A stretch of 12,777 bases of DNA from Gammaproteobacteria bacterium (lineage in GTDB: Bacteria > Pseudomonadota > Gammaproteobacteria > Pseudomonadales > Pseudohongiellaceae): assembly GCA_002719575.1 (NCBI GenBank), contig PBHS01000054.1, positions 1 through 12,777 of the forward strand. Direction: 5' to 3'. The position numbers and the translations under genes were made by a program. Shown here in pieces: positions 1 to 6,912 of this stretch (position 1 is the stretch's first letter; each line of letters begins with the position of its first letter). The notes below the pieces were generated by a model. That model saw nothing but the letters and a program-made list of their open reading frames with translations. It made no database searches and was not told the DNA's origin.

Positions 1-42
1 ACTTTGTTTGGTAGATACCAAAAGGCTAAAACGGATTGGCAG

Positions 43-48
43 TATAAT
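43..48 (+). promoter_or_regulatory. Possible -10 box upstream of the first TPR gene
   Basis: A perfect TATAAT lies about 65 bases before the start codon at 113. No good -35 box sits 16-18 bases upstream, so this is only a candidate sigma70-type -10 element. A short TTGGTA lies at 8-13, too far away (29-base spacer) to pair with it. Confidence 0.25.
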
Positions 49-112
49 GGCTTTGCATTTGTTCGGACAATCTGCTGAAAATTATGGATGAACTGAGCCG
101 AGACAGGAATTA

Positions 113-1385
113 ATGGACCTGACAATTGAACAAGTACTTAAGCAGGGTGTCGTCGCACATAGAGAAGGCAAACTTCAAGATGCTGAGCGGTTTTACCGTG
201 CAGTCTTGCGGTCCCAGCCAACAAACCCTGACGCCAACCACAATCTTGGCTTAATCTTAATCTCTGCAAATAAAGCCAAAGAGGCACTTCCTCTATTGAG
301 AACTGCCCTTGAAACTAATCCGAAAGAAGAACAGTTCTGGCTAAGTTACATTAACCTTCTCATTAAAATGAAGCAGTTAGATAGTGCTAAGCAAGTTTTC
401 CAGCAAGCAAAGAAGCAGGGGATGGATGGAGAGAGCTTTTATCCTTTGGAGGCACAACTTTCGCCGAAAATCGAAAACCCACCTAAAGAATCGCTAAATA
501 CACTTTTAGGGCATTCTCAGAGTAGACGCTACAATGATGCTGAGAAACTTGCTGTTTCCCTCATTAAAGAATTTCCTAGTCATCAGTTTAGTTGGAAGGT
601 GCTTGGGGCTGTACTGAAGCAACAAGGTAGAATTATTGAGGCACTAGAACCTGCAAGAAAGTCCGTACAATTAGCTCCAGAGGATGCCGACGCCCATTTT
701 AATTTAGGAAATACTTTTAAAGATTTGATGAGGTTCGAAGAAGCTAGGCCGAATTACAAGCAAGCGATAGCGCTTAATCCTGACTTCGCTGAAGCGCACA
801 ATAACTTAGGGGTTACGCTCCGTGAACAGCGGAAATTTGAAGAGGCTGAGATCAGCCATCGGAAAGCATTAAGTATTAAGCCTGGCTATGCCGCAGCTCA
901 TGGATAAACCAATGGATGGATGGCAAGTTCTCGTAGATTTATTAAAGCCAGGTGGATTGATGAAGATAGGTTTGTACAGTGAGTTGGCTCGAAAGCCCAT
1001 CCACCGGGTTCGAGAGAAAATTTCGTCATTAAGATTAAGAGGATGTAAGACTGACATAAGAGAGTTCAGAGGCGTACTCGTAGAGTCGCATGGCGAGGAC
1101 CGGAAACACCTAATTGAGTCGGGTGATTTTTTCAGCCTCAGCGCGTTCAGAGACTTGATATTTCATGTGCAAGAGCACCGATTTACATTGCCACAGATTA
1201 GAGGTTGTCTCAACGAGCTTAGACTAAAATTCTGCGGGTTTGAGCAAAAGGATGCTGTATCTAAATTTAGGGCACTTTATGGTAGAGAAGCGGGCATCTA
1301 CGATTTGTTATTGTGGCATCAGTATGAAGAAAGCCATCCTCGCACGTTTGCGGGAATGTACCAATTTTGGTGCCAAAAGTTATAA
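113..1385 (+). pseudogene. TPR-methyltransferase fusion gene, internally deleted and frameshifted
   Basis: The 5' part (113-907) encodes 264 aa of TPR protein. AGGA at 105-108, 4 bases before the ATG, is a good ribosome binding site. N-terminal TPR-like helices are followed by a linker and then two full 34-residue TPRs (from about 683). A third TPR stops after a few residues at a TAA (905-907). From 900 another frame runs to 1385 and encodes the methyltransferase tail, matching the intact copy at 3979-4464 at roughly 58% by eye, up to the shared end MYQFWCQK. Against that copy about 1,364 nt are missing (2616-3979 equivalent), which is not a multiple of three. The deletion removed the rest of the TPRs, the linker, the YEENPYP motif, SAM-binding glycine motif I and the GGVLHH motif, so no methyltransferase activity is expected. 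The TPR half could still be made as a short protein. Divergence from copy two shows this is an old paralogue, not a fresh duplicate. Confidence 0.85.
888..1385 (+). other. Orphan methyltransferase C-terminal reading frame within the pseudogene
   Basis: This 165-aa open frame is the shifted 3' half of the pseudogene. Homology to the intact copy starts at the ATG at 900 (MDKPMDGW, matching MEEPMTGW), not at the ATG at 888. It keeps the KPGG-MK-GLYSELAR segment after the core and the highly conserved tail (DFFSLS, RDLIFH-QEH, YDL-LWHQYEE). It lacks every SAM-contacting motif. The ATG at 900 overlaps the TPR stop codon (ATGGATAA, 900-907), so reinitiation after the TPR stop is physically possible. 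There is no recognisable Shine-Dalgarno. The frame has stayed open for 160 codons, so either the deletion is recent or the tail is still under some constraint. Confidence 0.5.
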
Positions 1386-1752
1386 ATAGCTTCTACAGGT
1401 TACTATATCAATATCAAAACATATAAATTCTCGCGCTCACCTTCATAGCGTGCGAGCAATAAATTAAGACAAGACACTGCACCTCGAACGAGGATAAAAA
1501 AATTTAAAAAACTGTTAAAGGAGCAGCTAATACACAAAAGCATTATTAGTCTCACAGAAATATATCGGTGTGAGTATCGGTAAGGTAGGAAACGTAGTGC
1601 ACTTAGTTTCTTTATGAATGAGAGAGAGCCGCCATAAGTTTCTTAGTAACATGTGGTTCTTATTATCGATCTCTCGTGCGAAGCAAAAAGAATCTCAGAA
1701 TTGGATACTTAAACAACTTTAAATACTTTAATAATGTCCATAGAAGAATAAG
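1386..1752. other. Non-coding spacer between the two TPR-methyltransferase copies
   Basis: About 370 AT-rich bases with no supported gene. An imperfect stem, CTCGC-GCT with AGC-GT-GCGAG (1430-1456), lies about 45 bases past the end of the pseudogene, but it lacks a following T-run and is a poor terminator. A small CCTC-GAAC-GAGG hairpin (1482-1493) is followed by an A-run, which is also not a + strand terminator. A weak promoter-like pair (TTGGAT 1701-1706, 17-base spacer, TACTTT 1724-1729) precedes the second copy. Confidence 0.5.
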
Positions 1753-1806
1753 TTGTGGACATGTTTCTACCGAGTGGAAATAGAATATTGGCGCTCAAAA
1801 AAATTA

Positions 1807-4470
1807 ATGGAAATTTCTGCTGAACAAATACTACAGAGGGCCGTCGATGAACATAGTGAGGGTAATCTTCAAGATGCCGAGCGCCTCTATCGGGAAATTC
1901 TGCAGTCCCAGCCTACACATCCTGACGCTAATTATAACCTTGGCGTATTAGCAGTATCACTGAATAAAACTGATGAAGCACTGCCGCTATTTAAAACTGC
2001 TCTCGAAGCCAACCCAAAGATGGATCAATTTTGGATTAGCTACATCGATGCCCTCATAAAAGAACAGCAGTTCGGTACTGCTGAGCGAATGATTGAGCAA
2101 GCAAAGCAGCAGGGCGTCAACAAAGGAAGATTAAGTCCTCTGGAGGCAAACCTTTCGCCTACAGCAAAAAGATTTAGTAGTGTAAGCATCAATCCTCCTC
2201 AAGAATTGCTCACTGACCTTTCAGAATTCTTTCAGAACGGACAATTCAGTGAGGCTGAAAAGCTTGCCATAAAAATTATCCAGGATTTCCCTGAGCATCA
2301 AATCGCTTGGAAAGCTTTAGGTGCGATCTTGGGAGAAACAGGTAGAAAATCTGAAGCCATGAAGGCAAACCAGACAGCAGTCACTTTATCTCCTCAAGAC
2401 GCTGAAGCCCACAATAATTTGGGTATCACGCTCAAAGGCCTAGGCAGATTAGACGAAGCTCTAGCCAGCTATAAGCGAGCGATAACATTAAAGCCTGACT
2501 TTACTCAAGCCCACAGTAACTTGGGTAATACTCTCAAAGAACTACGCAGGTTAGATGAAGCTCTAGCCAGCTACAAACAAGCGATAGCGTTGAAGCCCAA
2601 TTATGCCGAGGCTCACAACAACTTGGGTATCACGCTCCAAGAATTAGGAAGAAGCGACGAAGCTTTAGCCAGCTATAGCCAAGCGATAGCGCTGAAGCCT
2701 AACTATGCCGAGGCTCACAACAACTTGGGTATCACGCTCAAAGAATTAGGCAGATTAGAAGAAGCGCTAGTCAGCTATAAGCAAGCGCTAGCCTTAAAGG
2801 CTGACTTTCCTGAAGCTCACAACAATTTGGGTTTAGCGCTCCAAGAACTCGGCAGATTCGACGAAGCTTTAGCGGTCTATAACCAAGCGATAGCATTGAA
2901 ACCTGATTATGCTGAAGCCTATGTAAATCTCGGTTTCGCCATTAAAAACGTAGCGTTCAATTCACCAAACCCTCAGCTCTATCCTCAATTAACCCAACTT
3001 TTAAGTGCGGGAAACTTTACGCGCGCTGAAGATGTCGCAAAGAGCATTTTAAGTCTCTTGAAGCAAGACGCTAAAATCAAGGATTTACTGCGTATGAAAA
3101 CTTCTGCAGTCAGTCTAAACGAGGTAGCTTCCGTAATCATGAGCCTTGACAAGTTCTCGCTTCTCCATCACCTGATGCGCGTGTGTCCACTTCCCGATCT
3201 TCAGTTTGAAAAGTTCTTCGTTGCGATACGCAGTTCGCTTCTCAGAAATAAGGATAAGATTGAGTCATCTCCTGAGTTCATCCATTTCTTATCGACGCTT
3301 TCTATTCATTGTTTCACTAACGAATATATTTTCATTGAAAGTCAAGAAGAGACTCATTTGGTTGATGATTTACAAACCAAGATTTCGCAAGTTGTGGCAC
3401 GATCGGAGCAGCCAAAAGTCATAGACATTTTGTGCTTCGCTTCATATCGCCCTTTGAACCGATATGATTGGTGTCAAAAGCTAGAATCTCTAAAAAATTT
3501 AGAAGAGGTAGCGAAGAGGATGATCAGAGAACCACTCCTCGAAAAAGTGATTGCGAAAGATATTCCTGTGTTACAAGAAATATCCAATGATGTGTCCCTT
3601 AAAGTTAAGAAGCAGTATGAAGAGAATCCTTATCCGCGATGGGTAAAAATAGGAATTCCAATGAAGAAAAGATCAATCGCTGCAATTTTTGATGAATTAA
3701 TGCTTAAGCTCGATTACAAAGGTATTAAAAGCGTGGAGTCCCCTTCTATACTCATTGCTGGCTGTGGTACGGGGCAGCATTCGATAGAAACCGCTTCTCT
3801 TTTTTTAAATTGTCGTGTCACTGCTGTGGATCTAAGCCTTGCAAGCCTAGCTTATGCACTTAGAAAATCAAATGAGTTAGGCATTACTAATATTGATTAT
3901 TTGCAAGCCGATATTTTACATCTCAGTCAAATGAGTAGGAAATTCGAAATCATTGAAAGTGGTGGAGTTCTCCATCACATGGAGGAGCCGATGACTGGAT
4001 GGAGAGTTCTCGTGGATATATTAAAGCCAGGCGGGGTAATGAAGGTAGGCTTGTATAGTGAGTTGGCACGACAGGATATCTTACGGGTTCGAAAGGAAAT
4101 CGCAGCGCTGAGCTTGGGGACATCTGAAGCTGCCATAAGAAAATTCAGAAAATCAATTTCAGAATCGCATGACGTGAGTCATCAGCGATTGATGACTTCA
4201 AGTGACTTCTTTAGTCTCAGTTCGTTAAGAGACTTAATATTCCACATACAAGAGCATCATTTCACTGTCCCAAAGATTAAAACCTGTCTAGACGAGCTAG
4301 GGCTAGAATTCTGCGGTTTTGAAAATAAAGGCGTAATCTCAAATTTTAGAGAGCACCATGGGAACGGCGCGGATATCTACGATTTAGATTTGTGGCACCA
4401 GTACGAGGAAAGAAATCCCCAAGCTTTCGTTGGTATGTACCAGTTTTGGTGTCAAAAAACACGAACCTAG
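1807..4470 (+). CDS. TPR protein with C-terminal SAM-dependent methyltransferase domain
   Basis: I prefer the ATG at 1807 (887 aa) because it aligns with the start of copy one (MEISAEQ with MDLTIEQ). A TTG at 1753 would add 18 unrelated residues. Neither has a good Shine-Dalgarno. Residues 1-120 hold two TPR-like units. Residues 199-370 hold five exact 34-residue TPRs (consensus AEAHNNLGITLKELGRLDEAL) plus a partial sixth. A helical linker (about 380-600) contains the HCFTNEYIF segment. The methyltransferase begins with YEENPYPRW (604-612), then motif I AGCGTGQH (651-658), acidic Asp675 in TAVDLS, QAD at 700-702, GGVLHH (719-724), LKPGG and a conserved Cys/Trp-rich tail. The family is class I SAM-dependent methyltransferases with TPR arms, which usually recruit a protein partner. 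The substrate is unknown. No signal peptide or membrane segment is visible, so it is probably cytosolic. Other TPR paralogues of this kind carry sulfotransferase or glycosyltransferase tails; here the tail is clearly a methyltransferase. Confidence 0.85.
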   Translation: MEISAEQILQRAVDEHSEGNLQDAERLYREILQSQPTHPDANYNLGVLAVSLNKTDEALPLFKTALEANPKMDQFWISYIDALIKEQQFGTAERMIEQAKQQGVNKGRLSPLEANLSPTAKRFSSVSINPPQELLTDLSEFFQNGQFSEAEKLAIKIIQDFPEHQIAWKALGAILGETGRKSEAMKANQTAVTLSPQDAEAHNNLGITLKGLGRLDEALASYKRAITLKPDFTQAHSNLGNTLKELRRLDEALASYKQAIALKPNYAEAHNNLGITLQELGRSDEALASYSQAIALKPNYAEAHNNLGITLKELGRLEEALVSYKQALALKADFPEAHNNLGLALQELGRFDEALAVYNQAIALKPDYAEAYVNLGFAIKNVAFNSPNPQLYPQLTQLLSAGNFTRAEDVAKSILSLLKQDAKIKDLLRMKTSAVSLNEVASVIMSLDKFSLLHHLMRVCPLPDLQFEKFFVAIRSSLLRNKDKIESSPEFIHFLSTLSIHCFTNEYIFIESQEETHLVDDLQTKISQVVARSEQPKVIDILCFASYRPLNRYDWCQKLESLKNLEEVAKRMIREPLLEKVIAKDIPVLQEISNDVSLKVKKQYEENPYPRWVKIGIPMKKRSIAAIFDELMLKLDYKGIKSVESPSILIAGCGTGQHSIETASLFLNCRVTAVDLSLASLAYALRKSNELGITNIDYLQADILHLSQMSRKFEIIESGGVLHHMEEPMTGWRVLVDILKPGGVMKVGLYSELARQDILRVRKEIAALSLGTSEAAIRKFRKSISESHDVSHQRLMTSSDFFSLSSLRDLIFHIQEHHFTVPKIKTCLDELGLEFCGFENKGVISNFREHHGNGADIYDLDLWHQYEERNPQAFVGMYQFWCQKTRT
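2401..2910 (+). repeat. Tandem 102-bp TPR-coding repeat, five units
   Basis: Units begin at 2401, 2503, 2605, 2707 and 2809, with a partial sixth at 2911. Each is exactly 102 bases, or 34 codons. Units three and four share long identical runs at the DNA level around their GCC GAG GCT CAC AAC AAC starts (2604-2639 and 2706-2741), which points to recent unit duplication or gene conversion. The number of units is likely to vary between strains. Confidence 0.85.
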
Positions 4471-5005
4471 CACTCAGAAGCTGAATTGATCAAAACATTA
4501 AGAATTTCCAAGATTAAACCTATACCTAAGACACTAATAGGTCAGAGAGCACTTACCATTTAGTTGACTCACATTACCTAAAGTGTCTTAAAAAAGTACG
4601 ATTGCCTTGATTAATGAAAGTGGCGCCATCGTGCTTGTCATCTTCTAGAACATCCAACTTACCGTCTCCATCAGAATCAAAAGATACGGAGTCTTTTCCA
4701 CCGAAGGGTGAGGAAATAAGTACCAGAGATTTTTTTAGCACATATTCAGAACTGGAAGGGCTTCATAAGGGCCTCGAGATATCTAGATCTTGGGAAACGC
4801 AGCTTTGTAGAGCTTCCTGTCAAAAGCCTTTTCTGAAACAACTGATCCGCAGGCATATCTGACAATAGAGGCGCTTTAGAAGATTTTTAATATTCTACGT
4901 TTTATGAGTTGCCGTTCGCGTTTTTTATTTTTCGGGTTGGTATTTAACGAAATATATTTTTACTAAAATTAAAAATCCAGCATCGTCAGAAGTTCTTAGG
5001 TAAGA
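4471..5005. other. Spacer between the TPR-methyltransferase gene and pyrD, with gene remnant
   Basis: The two flanking genes converge here. The spacer carries the VCBS-like fragment listed separately. A 9-bp inverted repeat (TAAGACACT 4527-4535, AGTGTCTTA 4582-4590) straddles 46 bases, and a 5-bp ACCTA/TAGGT hairpin (4525-4529 with 4539-4543) lies within the left side. None has the T-run of an intrinsic terminator. I see no clear terminator for either flanking gene. Confidence 0.45.
4574..4762 (-). pseudogene. Fragment of a VCBS/FG-GAP repeat protein
   Basis: On the minus strand an open stretch of 62 codons, bounded by TGA and TAA and without a convincing start, reads FDSDGDGKLDVLEDD, then a short gap, then ATFINQGNRTF. 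This is the layout of a VCBS/FG-GAP repeat: a D-x-DGDG-xxD calcium loop, a hydrophobic strand, then a strand ending N-x-G-x-x-TF. Such repeats occur in tandem in large exported or surface proteins with beta-propeller folds. Only one repeat is left, with stops on both sides and no other repeat nearby in any frame. The simplest reading is a decayed end of a large secreted-protein gene. The motif match is direct; the pseudogene status is inferred from isolation and missing ends. Confidence 0.5.
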
Positions 5006-5995
5006 TCAATTCATTAATATTTCAGTAACTATTGAGGGTCCTGCAAGGACGAAACCTGTATAGATTTGGACCAAACCAGAACCCGCCAGAACTTTATCGT
5101 TAAAGCTGCGAGCATCTATAACGCCTCCCACACCTATGATTGGGATCTGGTTATTAGATTCTTTTCTAATAAAATTTATTTTTTCAGTTGATTTTCTCTG
5201 TAGAGGCTCGCCTGAGAGGCCGCCCTCAATGTCTCTGCTTGCGGAGTGTGATAGAACTGACTTATCTATAGTCGTATTTGTGGCTATTATTCCTGTGAAT
5301 TTAGAAATTCCAATCACTTCAATTATTTTTTTTATTGATTCATTAGACTCATCTGGAGATATTTTGAGAAATAATGGAATTTGAATATTTAGTTCACTAA
5401 CTTTCAAGTCAATCGCATTAACCAGTTCAATTATGTTTTTTTCATTATGAAAGTCTCTCAGGTTTGGCGTATTTGGGGAAGATATATTTACAGAAATATA
5501 ATCCGCATATTTGTAAACTTTTTCAATACATACCAAATAATCTTTGATCCTTTCCTTTCCTTGAGACCATTTGTTGGCACCTACATTAACTCCTACAATA
5601 CCTTTATACTTTTTTAATTTTAGATTTTTTACTAAATAGTCTACGCCTTTGTTGTTGAAGCCGAGTCTATTTATAATCGCATTTTCTCGAAGATCTCTAA
5701 AAACTCGGGGTTTGGCGTTTCCATATTGCTCTTCTGGGGTTACTGTTCCAACTTCAAGGAAACCAAATCCAAGTTCACCCAAGCAATTAATATAGTCCCC
5801 GTTTTTATCAAGGCCGGCAGCTGTTCCAAGCATATTTTGCAAGCTCATACCAGCGAACATTTTTGGATCCGATTTCGGCTTGTTGAAGAAAAATCTTAAA
5901 GTACGGGTTCGATGTAAAAGATTTAATGATTCTAGAGCAAGAAAGTGCGCAACCTCTGGCGGAAAAAACTGGAATATTTTGAGAAAAAAATTCAA
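5006..5995 (-). CDS. pyrD: Dihydroorotate dehydrogenase (quinone), class 2
   Basis: Oxidises dihydroorotate to orotate in de novo pyrimidine synthesis, using FMN and passing electrons to membrane quinone. At 329 aa it is close to the 336 aa of the E. coli enzyme. The N-terminal amphipathic helix region (residues 1-35, with PEVAHFLALE in place of PERAH) marks the membrane-associated class 2 form. Visible motifs: AAGLDKNG (59-66), EVGTVTPEEQYGN (81-93), INRLGFNN (108-115), NISSPNTPNLR (170-180) with the class 2 catalytic serine at about Ser173, LKISPD (210-215), ATNTT (238-242), GGLSG (258-262), GVGGV (288-292) and QIYTGF (310-315). The start is TTG; the in-frame TAG a few codons upstream rules out a longer form, and AGGG (6003-6006) sits 7 bases before it. 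Codon use is AT-rich (many Lys, Asn, Ile). No clear terminator follows. Confidence 0.95.
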   Translation of the reverse strand: MNFFLKIFQFFPPEVAHFLALESLNLLHRTRTLRFFFNKPKSDPKMFAGMSLQNMLGTAAGLDKNGDYINCLGELGFGFLEVGTVTPEEQYGNAKPRVFRDLRENAIINRLGFNNKGVDYLVKNLKLKKYKGIVGVNVGANKWSQGKERIKDYLVCIEKVYKYADYISVNISSPNTPNLRDFHNEKNIIELVNAIDLKVSELNIQIPLFLKISPDESNESIKKIIEVIGISKFTGIIATNTTIDKSVLSHSASRDIEGGLSGEPLQRKSTEKINFIRKESNNQIPIIGVGGVIDARSFNDKVLAGSGLVQIYTGFVLAGPSIVTEILMN

Positions 5996-6026
5996 GGAAT
6001 GACCCTAATTATCTTTTAGTTTCTTA

Positions 6027-6245
6027 CTATTTTTCAACTGTTAGACGGATTACAATGTTAGCACGATCAAACCCCTTTTGGCTTCTGCAACACACTTTGT
6101 TTCTGCCGAGGAATTTATGCTCAATACTTGTAGAACTTAGACCACCACTCGTTTCATCACCCAGTCCAACGGAATTAATAGAAATATTAGGACACTTTTG
6201 TAGCGTATACACTTCCTGTTTGCTCGATATTGACAGGCGATTCAT
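6027..6245 (-). CDS. Small ORF upstream of pyrD; possible OmpA-domain tail remnant
   Basis: 72 codons with an ATG and a strong Shine-Dalgarno (GGGGGAG at 6256-6262, spaced 10 bases). It ends 31 bases before the pyrD start on the same strand, so co-transcription with pyrD is possible. The pattern MNRLSISSKQEVY, then ISINSVGLGDE, then a variable Cys-containing stretch, then RANIVIRL loosely follows the end of an OmpA-like peptidoglycan-binding domain (N-x-x-LS-x-x-RA-x-x-V, then VGYGDE, then NRRVEIRL). The front of the domain is missing. Just upstream another frame reads GETYTDESPVN, which could be the GHTD region after a frameshift. I cannot tell a real short gene from a decayed domain end. 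The OmpA resemblance is weak and made by eye. Confidence 0.3.
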   Translation of the reverse strand: MNRLSISSKQEVYTLQKCPNISINSVGLGDETSGGLSSTSIEHKFLGRNKVCCRSQKGFDRANIVIRLTVEK

Positions 6246-6548
6246 CAGTATATGTCTCCCCCAATATCAGTCTAAGCATATTGCGTCATAATTTTCTCTT
6301 TACGGATGATTAATTGATACCTATCAAACCGCACCTTTCTTGTTTTCATCGTCGTTCGTAATCAAGCTGTTTGACTGAAATAGCGGCATAGTGAGCAACG
6401 CAGTTCGATGCAGCCGCTTGAGAGAAGGTCAGGGCTCAATATGCAGAAAGATACTATCGAGTAACCCTGCAGCATCCGCCAAATTGCACCAAGGTTAATC
6501 ATTGTTTTACTCTGATAGTGCCCTCTGTGAACAGAGCTGGTTCGAGTC

Positions 6549-6689
6549 ATGAGAATAATGGCTTATCTATTATGCGAGAAGAATGAAGCATTCTGTTTGA
6601 GAATGAAAAATTTGCGTCAGCAACTAGAGAATAAAGTAGAAAAATATCAAGGTTTATCAAGACAGTATGTCCGTGCAGCTAGCCGATGA
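6549..6689 (+). CDS. Possible 46-aa small protein, unrecognised
   Basis: ATG at 6549 with a second in-frame ATG at 6558. The product is 46 aa, with an N-terminal MRIMAYLLCE and a charged, helix-prone second half (LRQQLENKVEKYQGLSRQYV). No recognised family. There is no convincing Shine-Dalgarno, so it may be chance or the tail of a lost gene. It lies on the strand opposite to its neighbours pyrD and trpS. Confidence 0.2.
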   Translation: MRIMAYLLCEKNEAFCLRMKNLRQQLENKVEKYQGLSRQYVRAASR

Positions 6690-6912
6690 CACTAGAGAAT
6701 GCTTTTTAACAAAGACCCATCAGAACTTATCTATGCTACTCGATCGAGTGATACGCCTAGTTTTAATCGAAGCAAGGGTCGACTCCTCTATTTTGTAAAT
6801 CAGTCTTCTCGGCAGTATAATCCGAACTTTGAAGGCAATGTAGGTGGTCATAAAGACACCACTTGTTTACGCTTCTTTCTCTACTTTGGGCAGACAAGCG
6901 CGCTAATGGACG

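Larger units (their letters stand above)
5996..6912. other. Long gene-poor stretch between pyrD and trpS
   Basis: About 900 bases between two minus-strand housekeeping genes. It contains the OmpA-tail-like ORF just upstream of pyrD and a 46-codon plus-strand ORF, listed separately, and otherwise only short, unsupported open frames. A plus-strand frame at 6699-6953 runs antisense into the 3' end of trpS and lacks a ribosome binding site. The weak GTGGTC/GACACCAC imperfect hairpin (6844-6862), about 50 bases past the trpS stop, has no T-run. No tRNA fold was found. Confidence 0.5.

Noticed and set aside
4614..4862. Plus-strand 82-codon open frame in the spacer before pyrD
   Set aside because: It lies across the minus-strand VCBS-like fragment, has a Ser-rich unlikely composition and no ribosome binding site, so it is probably a shadow of the remnant.
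5038..5056. GTCCT-GCA-AGGAC inverted repeat
   Set aside because: It lies within the conserved 3' coding part of pyrD and is explained by codon choice.
6535..6560. GGTTCGAGTC, looking like a tRNA T-loop
   Set aside because: The five bases on each side of the loop do not pair, and no acceptor stem or anticodon arm can be fitted around it.
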